Positions 18,542-27,063 of a stretch of 64,000 bases of DNA are shown here, piece after piece. The notes beneath the pieces are model-generated. The model saw nothing but the letters and a program-made list of their open reading frames with translations. It was not told where the DNA came from and did no database searches. Each line of letters starts with the position of its first letter. Positions within the stretch are counted from its first letter, which is position 1. The stretch lies in contig JACFNL010000003.1 in the NCBI GenBank assembly GCA_019454875.1, positions 1-64,000 on the forward strand, written 5' to 3'. The stretch is from Candidatus Cloacimonadota bacterium (GTDB taxonomy: Bacteria > Muiribacteriota > UBA6191). Position numbers and translations under genes: made by a program.

Positions 18542-19368
18542 TGTTCCTCACCCCTTAGTTTTCCATAACGAAGATTAAGCCTGTTAATGATCTCGGAAGT
18601 CAAATCCGCCAGACTTCCCATAAACTGCTGGCTAATATCTAAAGATTGAGGCTCAAATCCAAAAGGAGCTTTTACGCAGGAGATGCTCTTCTGTACAAAG
18701 GTTTGTAAATCTTTTCCTGATAAATCGGAATGATTGTCTAAAACAGACTGTAATATGACCTCCCAGCGAAACTTTTCTGGATAAAGACTGCGAATAGGAC
18801 GGCAGTTGTCCACAAAATCCCCAGCTGGAACAAGAGCTGAATAGTTGAGTGAATCCATAACCTCCAGACCTATGGATACAATCTCAGCCTTCACCTGCAA
18901 CAAAATTTTTTGTGTTTCCAAAGAACTCAGAAATGCAGGGGAAAGGGCCAAATCCACATCCATTTGATACTTTTGATATAAGGAATGAACAGCTTTCAGA
19001 TAGTTTGGGTACAAGGCAGCCTGCCGTCTGCCAATGTCCTGTAAATGCGACATAGGATCAGCTAAACTTTTGGAAAACAATCCTTCCTTTGCATTTTTCA
19101 AATCCATGAGGCTGTTTTTCAGGTTATGCATCTGATTTGTAACCGAAACCATAAGCTCCCTATGCAGGGTTTCTTCTTTCTGGTAAAGACTCTGAAGCGT
19201 CTTTTTGTCAACAGACACTCTCTTTTTGATTCGTTGCACCAAAGGGTCATAATTTCTTAGAGCAGGATGCTTATCAAGAATGGCCTGAGCCTGATAAGTG
19301 GCAAATCCCGATGCAAACATACTGGGAAGGCAAAAAAGTAAAAATAGGATTAATGAACACTTTACCAT
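18538..19368 (-). CDS. Secreted helical protein, first gene of the giant-protein operon
   Basis: The start at 19368 (MVKCSLILFLLFCLPSMFASG) gives a signal peptide and 276 residues. It is preceded by TACACT 6 nt upstream and TTGACC a further 17 nt upstream, a good promoter for a leaderless message. The mature part is helical and Leu/Lys-rich, with three cysteines (NCRPIRS, SISCVKAP). I recognise no family. A longer frame to 19419 lacks both signal peptide and SD and is rejected. Confidence 0.7.
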   Translation of the reverse strand: MVKCSLILFLLFCLPSMFASGFATYQAQAILDKHPALRNYDPLVQRIKKRVSVDKKTLQSLYQKEETLHRELMVSVTNQMHNLKNSLMDLKNAKEGLFSKSLADPMSHLQDIGRRQAALYPNYLKAVHSLYQKYQMDVDLALSPAFLSSLETQKILLQVKAEIVSIGLEVMDSLNYSALVPAGDFVDNCRPIRSLYPEKFRWEVILQSVLDNHSDLSGKDLQTFVQKSISCVKAPFGFEPQSLDISQQFMGSLADLTSEIINRLNLRYGKLRGEEQ

Positions 19369-19427
19369 GATCCAAGTGTAGGGACGATTTGGCAAAGGGT
19401 CAAGTGCTGACTGAGTCATGCTATTAT
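19369..19427 (-). promoter_or_regulatory. Divergent promoters between the giant-protein operon and the glycosyltransferase
   Basis: Minus strand: TTGACC (19403-19398), 17-nt spacer, TACACT (19380-19375), 6 nt, ATG. Plus strand: extended -10 TGC-TATTAT (19419-19427), 7 nt, ATG at 19435. Upstream elements of the two directions overlap around 19398-19404, so the two units may compete for polymerase. Confidence 0.6.
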
Positions 19428-19434
19428 GAGGAAT

Positions 19435-20514
19435 ATGAAACCCTTGATTTCAATTGATGCAAGAATGATTGCCCATTCCGGTATTGGTACCTACCTAAGA
19501 AACATTCTTCCCTATCTTATAGATTCAGACAGATTCAGTATTGAGCTTTTGGGAAACCCTGAGCTTTTGGAAAAACTCGGTTTTAGTCCTAAGCAGGGAG
19601 TTTCTGTCCGGCCTGTTTTCTGCCCTATTTACAGTTTTAAAGAGCATTATCAGATCCCGGCCGCAATGTCTAAAAACTCAAAGCTTCTTTGGGTTCCTCA
19701 CTTTAATATCCCCTGGCTCTACAAAGGGCGGCTAGTGGTCACAATTCATGACATACTGCCAATGGAAAAGGAGTTTTCCAGTGTATGGAAACGCTTATAT
19801 ACCCTGATTTTTTTAAAAAGAATAGAAAGCCAGGCTGAAACTGTCTTTACTGACTCTATATTTACAAAAAACAGACTTGAAGCCCACAATCTGCTAATCA
19901 AATCTAATCAGCCTGTTGTTACGCCCTTAGGAATTCATTCCTCCTGGCTCAATTTTCAACCTGGGCCAAGACCCCATAACAACCCATACATCCTTTATGT
20001 TGGCAACATCAAGCCGCATAAAAACTTAAAAACTCTTTTGAAGGCACATTCACTATTGATTGATGCTCCCGATCTGATTCTTGTTGGTAAAAAATCCGGA
20101 TTTATTCTAGGTGATAGCGAAACCATAGCTCTGGCCACAAACAACCCAAAAGTACATTTTACCGGGGAAATCCCCATCTCCGATGAAACCCTTTCTCAAT
20201 ATTATCGCCATGCTGAAGCACTGGTGTTTCCAAGCCTATATGAGGGTTTTGGTTTACCCCCCCTGGAAGCTATGGCATGTGGTTGCCCCTGTATCGCGTC
20301 GGATATTTCCGTGCTTAGGGAATTTTATGGTGACTCGGCCAGTTTTTATTCTCCCCCCAAAGATGAAGTGGCTCTTGCCGCTCAAATTGAGGCTATTTTA
20401 AAGAACCCTTCATTAAGGCAGGAAATGATACAAAAAGGCTTACAAAAGGCTATTTCAAGCACCTGGGAAGTCGCGGCTCAAATTATTAAAAACCGGTTGG
20501 CTCAGCTCCTCTAA
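19435..20514 (+). CDS. Glycosyltransferase family 4 (GT-B fold)
   Basis: The 359-residue protein has the GT4 layout. The N-terminal acceptor domain carries ISIDARMIAHSGIGTYLRN. The C-terminal donor domain has YILYVGNIKPHKNLKTLL and VFPSLYEGFGLPPLEAMACG, where E-x7-E binds the nucleotide-sugar diphosphate. It probably adds mannose or a related sugar during polysaccharide assembly at the inner membrane. The start at 19435 is chosen because TATTAT lies 7 nt upstream. Its last 60 nt overlap the last 60 nt of the convergent carB homologue. Confidence 0.88.
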   Translation: MKPLISIDARMIAHSGIGTYLRNILPYLIDSDRFSIELLGNPELLEKLGFSPKQGVSVRPVFCPIYSFKEHYQIPAAMSKNSKLLWVPHFNIPWLYKGRLVVTIHDILPMEKEFSSVWKRLYTLIFLKRIESQAETVFTDSIFTKNRLEAHNLLIKSNQPVVTPLGIHSSWLNFQPGPRPHNNPYILYVGNIKPHKNLKTLLKAHSLLIDAPDLILVGKKSGFILGDSETIALATNNPKVHFTGEIPISDETLSQYYRHAEALVFPSLYEGFGLPPLEAMACGCPCIASDISVLREFYGDSASFYSPPKDEVALAAQIEAILKNPSLRQEMIQKGLQKAISSTWEVAAQIIKNRLAQLL

Positions 20515-22848
20515 ATGCACCTCTTCCCCAGTGGCCAGCATTTGAATATCTGGGCGGGCTTCTGTAAAACTCATGGCATGTTCTGAAAACACCGGAGTTT
20601 TTACCACCGTTTTGAAACTGGGGGTAGAAGATATCCGGTACGACTTAGAACACATGGCCTGTATGGAAGCTTCTACGAAGTTTTGCGACCTTACCAGAGA
20701 GGAACAGGCAAAGGAACGGGAAAATCTAAGGTTTAATTCAATGATGTACAACTGATTCTGATGCAATAAGACCTGAAAATTAAAGCCCCCACAAATTCCC
20801 AGTTCCTGAGTCAGGACTCCGGCCCAATCAAGTATGATCTTTTGATTTTCAGGACTTAGCTTTTGGGGTGGTGAGAAAGAAATAGAGTTTCCCGCGTGAA
20901 CCCCATTTTGGGAATTCACTTCATGTATACAATACAATAGAAGTTCTGTTCCGTTAGCCACACAATCAATATCATACTCGGTAAAGTCTGAAAAGTAGCG
21001 GGTGGCAATTGCAGGATATCTGGCTCTGGATGCATCCTCGTCTGAAGCTACAATCTGCATTCCTTGACCACCAAGAACAAAACTGGGCCTTAGAAGAATC
21101 GGATAACCAATGGATTTGGCAAACTTCAAACAGTCATCCTGATTGTTACACTGGAAAAATTCAGGTTGCGGTAAACCTTTGACTCTTAAAAACTCAGAAA
21201 ATCTGTCCCGATTTTCACAGGTTAATATGGATTCCACTCTGCTACCGAAAAGCGGATAACCTGCCTGATGAATTCCCTCAGCCAATCTCGCCCCAATCTG
21301 GGCTGCGGCGGCCACAAAAATGGAATCCACCTTTTCAACCTTCGCAATCTGCAATACGGTTGGCAGCGATAATGTTTCTATATACAAGCGATCAGATTCA
21401 TCTGGATCCGAGCTGACCGTTGCTGGATTAGGCTGGATCAGAATCACCTTGTAGCCGAGTTTTTTAAGTGTTTTTAAGGTAAAGACCAGATTCCATTCAA
21501 ATTCGATTCCCGAACCTATCTGGTATGGCCCGGGACTGAGTACAAGAACTGTATTCTGGTAATTTTCTCTTGGCACAGGTAAAAATGTCTTTTTTGCACT
21601 GGCACTTAAATAGAATGGAGCGTTCTCAAATTCCTGGTGCGAGGACATGGAATTGATCTGTTTTGGATACAAAGACTGGGACAGGGGAGGATTAGTCAAA
21701 GAGATTTCCGCTTTTTGCAAAGCTTCGCCCATACATTTTCCAAACACTAAAGTCTCTCCGATAGAGCGCATATGAGGACCCCGAACCCACGGGGTTCCAC
21801 CAATTTTATCCCAGTCCCAGTGAGGAATTTTTAAGGCCACATAGTTCATTGCCGGTTCCCAGACAGCACTTAATGAACTCTGATAAGGATGAGGGATTTT
21901 ATGTAAACGCTCGCCTAAACACAGACGAGTGGCAATTAGGGCAATCGGATAATGAACAGCCTTGGATGCCAGGGCTGAAGACCGGGATAGACGGGCATTC
22001 ATCTCGATCACATACACTTCTTCTGTCAATTGGCTATAGGCAAACTGTAGATTACATTCACCAACAATGGCAAAAGCTTCGGAAAGTCCCAATGCCATGC
22101 TGCGAATTTTCTGCCAGACCCGATCCGAAAGTGTCTGCACCGAAGAGACAACAACACTATCCCCTGTATGGATTCCTAATGGATCCAGATTCTGAAGGGA
22201 GGCCACCACAATTTTTGTGCCTAGAGAATCCCTTAACACCTCGGTTTCTATTTCTAGAAAACCATCAAGACAGGCACTCAGATAAACAGCTCCCAACTTG
22301 ATAGAACTATGGATTACCTCTTTACAGTCCGTAATCTGTGCAAAACTTCCGCCTAATGAATAATCCTTTCGTAACAGTACCTTCTGGTGTTTTTTCAAAA
22401 AATCCAGGGCATCTTTGGGGCTGTTTGTCTTTATCCAGGGTGGCTGGGGAAAATTATGTTGCTCAAGGCGTCTGGAAAAAAGTTCCCTGTCCTCAGTAGC
22501 CATAATGGATTCAGGTGATGTACCACAGATCAAAACCCCATGCTCAAGAAAGATTGGCAAACAGGCAATCCCTAGATTAAGAGCAGTCTGCCCCCCAAAA
22601 CCAAGAAACACACCATGAATTTTTTGCTCTCCCAGAATGCGTTTTACGGAATCTGTTACCAGGGGAAGATAATAGGTGATATCAGCCTCCCACCCTTGTA
22701 TGGATGCGGGGTTAGGATTTAATACCACCGTTTTATGTCCCAGGGATTTTAGGGTCCTTACACAGACAGTCCCGGAGTAATCAAACTCCCCTCCCTGTCC
22801 AATGCGCATGGCTCCCGAACCTAAAATCAGATAGGATCTTAAGCTCAT
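20455..22848 (-). CDS. carB: Compact carbamoyl-phosphate synthase large subunit (CarB-like)
   Basis: Both ATP-grasp halves are present. The N-half (about 1-385) has LILGSGAMRIGQGGEFDYSG, ASLQNLDPLGIHTGDS and EMNARLSRSSALASKA. The C-half (about 430-760) has LVLSPGPYQIGSGIEFEW, LRPSFVLGGQGMQIV and GVHAGNSISF. At 797 residues it is about 270 shorter than usual CarB (roughly 1070). The oligomerisation domain between the halves is reduced to about 45 residues, and the C-terminal MGS-like allosteric domain is absent. Some conserved positions differ (HAGNS for HSGDS, NLR for NPR). The ATG at 22848 overlaps the carA stop in an ATGA. It is the last gene of an eight-gene sugar operon, so the carbamoyl phosphate may serve glycan modification rather than, or besides, pyrimidine and arginine synthesis. 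Confidence 0.82.
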   Translation of the reverse strand: MSLRSYLILGSGAMRIGQGGEFDYSGTVCVRTLKSLGHKTVVLNPNPASIQGWEADITYYLPLVTDSVKRILGEQKIHGVFLGFGGQTALNLGIACLPIFLEHGVLICGTSPESIMATEDRELFSRRLEQHNFPQPPWIKTNSPKDALDFLKKHQKVLLRKDYSLGGSFAQITDCKEVIHSSIKLGAVYLSACLDGFLEIETEVLRDSLGTKIVVASLQNLDPLGIHTGDSVVVSSVQTLSDRVWQKIRSMALGLSEAFAIVGECNLQFAYSQLTEEVYVIEMNARLSRSSALASKAVHYPIALIATRLCLGERLHKIPHPYQSSLSAVWEPAMNYVALKIPHWDWDKIGGTPWVRGPHMRSIGETLVFGKCMGEALQKAEISLTNPPLSQSLYPKQINSMSSHQEFENAPFYLSASAKKTFLPVPRENYQNTVLVLSPGPYQIGSGIEFEWNLVFTLKTLKKLGYKVILIQPNPATVSSDPDESDRLYIETLSLPTVLQIAKVEKVDSIFVAAAAQIGARLAEGIHQAGYPLFGSRVESILTCENRDRFSEFLRVKGLPQPEFFQCNNQDDCLKFAKSIGYPILLRPSFVLGGQGMQIVASDEDASRARYPAIATRYFSDFTEYDIDCVANGTELLLYCIHEVNSQNGVHAGNSISFSPPQKLSPENQKIILDWAGVLTQELGICGGFNFQVLLHQNQLYIIELNLRFSRSFACSSLVRSQNFVEASIQAMCSKSYRISSTPSFKTVVKTPVFSEHAMSFTEARPDIQMLATGEEVHLEELSQPVFNNLSRDFPGA

Positions 22849-23696
22849 GAACAAATCCTGTGAACATATTCATCAATCAGATAAAAAAAATCCTGAGGGC
22901 CTGGCTCCCCTTCCGGGTGAAACTGGGTGCTAACATGTCCCCATTCTGGTTCATAAAGTCCTTCTAAACTACCATCATTAAGATTGACAAAACGAATCTG
23001 CCAAGGTGGTTTTACTAATCTAGTGTTTATGTTGTAACTATGATTCTGGGCCGTGATTGCGGTTTTATCCCTTAAAATATCTGTGACTGGAAAATGGGAG
23101 CCATGATGTCCAGATTCCATTTTTTCTGCCTTCAGGCCAAGGGCCATGCCTAACAACTGGTGTCCTAGGCAGATTGCCATCACTGGTTTTAACTCAAGCA
23201 TGGTTCTGATTGTAGGCAAATGACTTTTATAATCTCTGGGATCCCCTGGCCCACTAGACAATACATACCCCAAACAATCCTGAACCTCTAATGGATTTTG
23301 ATCTTTTGACACCGTGCATACCAAAACCCCTCTTGTCTCAAATGCTCTTTGAATTCCTGCCTTGTTGCCAAAATCCCAAAGTATTAGGGATTGGGGTTTG
23401 ATACATTCAGCACCTGTTAGATTAAATTCTCTCCCAACTGGTTTCAGATTCTTTAGGCTCTGGGCATAGGGAACATTCTGCCTGGAAAGCCAGTCCTTCC
23501 AGGATGGGCTTATATAATGAGCTACAACACCCGCTACTGTAATCAGGCCAGACTGCCATAACTCACTTCGATAATCATATAAACCTATATGGGGATGAGT
23601 AAAAACAACAATCTGATTCCAGTAGGCCGGATCTGTCAGAACCTGGGCAAATCCCGTAGTGGAACAGACTGTTATAACCCTAAATTTTTCATTCAT
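22845..23696 (-). CDS. carA: Compact carbamoyl-phosphate synthase small subunit (CarA-like glutaminase)
   Basis: The protein has 283 residues against roughly 380 for typical CarA. The C-terminal class I glutamine amidotransferase domain is intact: SSGPGDP, the nucleophile Cys in AICLGHQLLG, and the catalytic His and Glu in STQFHPEGEPGP. The N-terminal small-chain domain is shortened but recognisable (TTGFAQVLTDPAYWNQIVVF, PHIGLY). It should release ammonia from glutamine and channel it to the CarB-like partner. It overlaps the GT2 gene by 8 nt and carB by 4 nt, so the subunits are translationally coupled. Confidence 0.85.
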   Translation of the reverse strand: MNEKFRVITVCSTTGFAQVLTDPAYWNQIVVFTHPHIGLYDYRSELWQSGLITVAGVVAHYISPSWKDWLSRQNVPYAQSLKNLKPVGREFNLTGAECIKPQSLILWDFGNKAGIQRAFETRGVLVCTVSKDQNPLEVQDCLGYVLSSGPGDPRDYKSHLPTIRTMLELKPVMAICLGHQLLGMALGLKAEKMESGHHGSHFPVTDILRDKTAITAQNHSYNINTRLVKPPWQIRFVNLNDGSLEGLYEPEWGHVSTQFHPEGEPGPQDFFYLIDEYVHRICS

Positions 23697-24405
23697 TCCG
23701 ATATGGCTTCAATTCAGATTTTAATTTGAGCGAGAACAGAATTGTGCGTTTGATAAACTTCAACCTTGAGGTAATACCTGTATTCCAGGATGAGCTTCCA
23801 TGAATTCGGGGCGGAAACACAACAGCAAAACGGCGGATGTTCAAATTCTGAATTCTGGCCTGATACAACACATAAAGGTCCAAAGAAAAATCATGGGGGG
23901 GATTGGACCAGGATTCAAAAAAACTGCGGGAAAATACATTGGGCTGGGCATTGATGTCCCACAAAAAAGTGTTTAGATAAAATGATTCAAAAAGGCTCAT
24001 GCCCAGGGTGAAAAATGTATCCCACCAAGGTCTGTTTTTACGAAGACCCTTGATAAAATTTTGATCTGGATTTTCTGAGCTTTCCAAAAGATTCAAAGCC
24101 GTAATCACATCCCCTGGATCAGTCTGCATGTCGGCATGAGTCCATGCCAGATACTCTGCTTTGGATTCCCTAAGCCCTGACAAAACTCCATATCCATAAC
24201 CTTGATTTTTATGGACTGTCACTACCCTCAGGAATTGATGTTTTTTTGCCAGAGAGTCAAGAACCTGTTCTGAATCATCCGTAGAGCCATTGTTCACCAG
24301 GATCAGTTCTACATCGGGCCGCTTCACTACCTCAGAAAATCGTGAAACAATCAGGGGGAGATTTTTTTCCTCATTATAACAGGGGACAACTATGGAACAT
24401 TTCAT
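23689..24405 (-). CDS. Glycosyltransferase family 2 (dolichol-phosphate-mannose-synthase-like)
   Basis: The 238-residue GT-A protein starts CSIVVPCYNEEKNLPLIVSRF and has ELILVNNGSTDDSEQVLD and the metal-binding AWTHADMQTDP. It has no membrane anchor, like cytosolic GT2 enzymes that load a sugar onto a polyprenyl phosphate or lipid. It overlaps the nucleotidyltransferase gene by 32 nt and carA by 8 nt. The likely donor is the nucleotide sugar made by the neighbouring genes, and the lipid-linked product could feed the membrane glycosyltransferase of the operon. Confidence 0.88.
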   Translation of the reverse strand: MKCSIVVPCYNEEKNLPLIVSRFSEVVKRPDVELILVNNGSTDDSEQVLDSLAKKHQFLRVVTVHKNQGYGYGVLSGLRESKAEYLAWTHADMQTDPGDVITALNLLESSENPDQNFIKGLRKNRPWWDTFFTLGMSLFESFYLNTFLWDINAQPNVFSRSFFESWSNPPHDFSLDLYVLYQARIQNLNIRRFAVVFPPRIHGSSSWNTGITSRLKFIKRTILFSLKLKSELKPYRNE

Positions 24406-25963
24406 AGGGATGCCACTCCACCTTGCTAAAGAACTTCTGCCAGTACAAAAATGAGTTTAACTCATCCGGGGTTCCAAAACACAGGTATTCAAAAACCTCA
24501 AAAGCGACCACACAAAAACCCTGTTCAAGTAACACCTCAATCAGACTGTCTACATAAAACTCATTGTTCACACGAAGCTGTTTTTCTAAAAGGATCCTGT
24601 AGCCTTCCTGAAATACCTTGGGATTTTTAAACCAGAACGAGCCCACCATAAGCAAATCATTTTCTGGATTCAGATTCAGGGGTTTTTTGACTCTGACTTT
24701 TTTTACCCTTCCATTTTCATCTGCTTCCAGCCAGCCATAAGCTTTAGGGTTTTTATTGGCCGGGGGATGATTTTTAAATGAAAACACCACACAATCCAGA
24801 TCCGGCCTTTGCATCAGCTCCTGAAAACCCGCAGAATCCCAGAGAAGAGCCGTATCACAGGCACCAATCAGGATCGGTTTATCCACATCACACAAATCCA
24901 CACCTAAGGCACAGGTACTTGCCTGACCCTCAGTTGACTTACTCAGGGATAAAACTTGGGATTTGGGCCAGTTCAAGCTGAGATATTCTCCAAACTTCTG
25001 CTCTTTAAGCAACTCATCTCTAACAATAAATACCTGATTCTCACATTGAGGCAAGGAATAAACTGCCTGAGCCACCATAGGCTTTTGACTGACTGGAATC
25101 AGCGGTTTAGGAAGATTATAAAACTGTTGAGAAAACCTGCTCCCTGCACCAGCCATAGGCATAATCAGTGTGTGAGGATAGATTTCCTTTGAGAATCTTT
25201 TCACTGCGAGTCTTTGAAACATCTTTGAATAATAAAGATATTCTTTTAAATCTTCTGGTGTACCCCACTGAAGCATGTGCTCAATCTCAAACAGTGATAC
25301 TTTAAGTCCATCCTCTACCATCAGGTTAAACACCATACTCACATAATATTCACCTGCTGTCTGAATGCCTCTTTCCATCAACTGTAAAAAATAGTGCTTG
25401 AGAATGGTCCCTGTTCTGAAATAATAGGTTCCATCCGAGGCAAACTCCTGCATCCTTTGGTCTGTAAACGGCTGTTTCTCGCGAATTTCAATGAGATCCC
25501 CCTCAGATTCGCGACAAAATGCATAATTGGTTGTACCAAGCATATGTGGGTGAAATCCCCTGTATCCAGAAATTGCCCCATCACTTCTCCGTGTACGGAT
25601 TTGTCTTAAAAACTCATGATAGTCCCATAGTTTGGCAAAGTCACAATAACTAACTATCACTTCCTGTGTATCTGAAATTGCATCAAATGCCCTGGATACT
25701 GCGTATACTGGGCCTAGTTTATGGGGGGCTACACTGACAATGAGAGCCTCGGGGGCAAGGTCTTCTAAAACTGAACGCATGTCTGTCGTTTTTAGATGCT
25801 CTTCATTGCAGATAAAGATCAGATTGGTTTCCCCGGGAAAACAATCAAGAACATAGGCGATCATTTCCCGGCCTTCAACAGAAATTAGGGGTTTGGGAAC
25901 CTTATATCCTGCATCAAGAAATCTTTGCCCAACCCCAGACATAGGAATGACAACCTGCATCAT
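24374..25963 (-). CDS. Tandem-duplicated sugar nucleotidyltransferase
   Basis: The 529-residue protein holds two complete NTP-transferase (GT-A-like) domains. Domain 1 (about 1-245) starts VVIPMSGVGQRFLDAGYKVPK. Domain 2 (about 262-515) starts LIMPMAGAGSRFSQQFYNLPK. Both retain the signature loop, the PKPL lysine, a central Asp (SYCDFAKLW, GACDTALLW), GEYYVSMVFNLMVEDG or NNEFYVDSLIEVLLEQG, and a final W/F-GTP-x-D/E-L motif. Single-domain relatives activate sugar 1-phosphates. The fused duplication may give a pseudo-dimer or two specificities. The start overlaps the aldolase stop in an ATGA. Confidence 0.85.
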   Translation of the reverse strand: MMQVVIPMSGVGQRFLDAGYKVPKPLISVEGREMIAYVLDCFPGETNLIFICNEEHLKTTDMRSVLEDLAPEALIVSVAPHKLGPVYAVSRAFDAISDTQEVIVSYCDFAKLWDYHEFLRQIRTRRSDGAISGYRGFHPHMLGTTNYAFCRESEGDLIEIREKQPFTDQRMQEFASDGTYYFRTGTILKHYFLQLMERGIQTAGEYYVSMVFNLMVEDGLKVSLFEIEHMLQWGTPEDLKEYLYYSKMFQRLAVKRFSKEIYPHTLIMPMAGAGSRFSQQFYNLPKPLIPVSQKPMVAQAVYSLPQCENQVFIVRDELLKEQKFGEYLSLNWPKSQVLSLSKSTEGQASTCALGVDLCDVDKPILIGACDTALLWDSAGFQELMQRPDLDCVVFSFKNHPPANKNPKAYGWLEADENGRVKKVRVKKPLNLNPENDLLMVGSFWFKNPKVFQEGYRILLEKQLRVNNEFYVDSLIEVLLEQGFCVVAFEVFEYLCFGTPDELNSFLYWQKFFSKVEWHPYEMFHSCPLL

Positions 25964-27063
25964 TTATCCCCAAGGTTTCTGCGATATTTTTCTGATTCCC
26001 AATTGGACAAAAACTCAATCTCCTTTGGGCTTAAAACCATTAAGCCCTCGTGTGAAATCAGGGAGGCCGATTCAGAAGGCTGATTTTTTGATCTCTTAAG
26101 ACTTCGAGCCCCTAATATACAGAAACAGAAAAACCTAAGCACATCTTCAATTTCTTTGGCCTTCTTTGCGTTTTGACCCACAATAAACAAGTTGTCCTCA
26201 CATATAAGAATTCTTGGATCAAGGCCGTAGTCCAGCCTGAAATCCAAAAGATCCTGTTTTAAGCGGTTCAATGAGGATTTTAAGGGTTTGGGACCACAAT
26301 ACACTAAAATATCCGGACTAAAAGGCGGAAAATACAGAAGATTGGGAGAGGATTGAAACACTCCTAAAATCAGGGAATCTGTGATTGGGCTGACAAACAC
26401 TGGATTTTCAAAACAGGCATAAATCTGGGATACAAGCCCCAATACCTTAATATCAAACCTTGAAAAAGGTATCTCAAATTTTAAGAGGGGCAACAGTTTA
26501 GAATCAAGATCATGCCCCATCTCCAAAACCGAATCTACATCAGGACCAGAAAAAATGACCCCATGATTCTGAAGAAAAACCAGGGTTTTCTGATCGTTTC
26601 TATCTTTGAGACCATCAATGAGAGCTAAACCAAGATCCTTACCTGGAGTGCAATATTTAAGAAACAGTGCATCTGGAAACAGAGGTTTTAATATGTTTTC
26701 ATAATCGGGATGCATAAGAATGGAACATACAAACGCCGGGTGTATGTGTAATGTGACTTTTTGCATCTGTACATGAAGAAATGTTTCAATGGATGGTCTC
26801 TCAGAGCCCTTGTGCAGAGATTTTTGCGTAGCTGATGCAAGATCTTTAAAATGTAAAAACTCTTCCCAGAAAACCGCTAAACTTAATCTGGCAATCCCAC
26901 GATCTGGGCTTAACTCAGCAAGGGTTCGACCACTGGCCTTGATCAACAGGCAATCTCCATCCTTAACAGAGGTGTTGCCTCCACCGGCCTGTACCCAGTC
27001 CGGTCGCATGCCTGCGATCCGAGAAAGGCGAATCAGCTCAGACTCACAGGCTGACAAGTTCAT
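25960..27063 (-). CDS. Class II aldolase/adducin-family protein
   Basis: From the ATG at 27063 ([18 protein letters not shown]) the protein has about 367 residues. The N-terminal class II aldolase domain (about 1-215) shows QAGGGNTSVKD, ASGRTL, HIHPAF with metal-binding histidines, and LQNHGVIFSG. These zinc enzymes cleave or condense phosphorylated sugars. The C-terminal 150 residues are an extra domain I do not recognise. The longer frame to 27165 overlaps the upstream gene and has no SD. The operon places it in sugar-phosphate synthesis, upstream of activation by the nucleotidyltransferase. Confidence 0.8.
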   Translation of the reverse strand: MNLSACESELIRLSRIAGMRPDWVQAGGGNTSVKDGDCLLIKASGRTLAELSPDRGIARLSLAVFWEEFLHFKDLASATQKSLHKGSERPSIETFLHVQMQKVTLHIHPAFVCSILMHPDYENILKPLFPDALFLKYCTPGKDLGLALIDGLKDRNDQKTLVFLQNHGVIFSGPDVDSVLEMGHDLDSKLLPLLKFEIPFSRFDIKVLGLVSQIYACFENPVFVSPITDSLILGVFQSSPNLLYFPPFSPDILVYCGPKPLKSSLNRLKQDLLDFRLDYGLDPRILICEDNLFIVGQNAKKAKEIEDVLRFFCFCILGARSLKRSKNQPSESASLISHEGLMVLSPKEIEFLSNWESEKYRRNLGDK

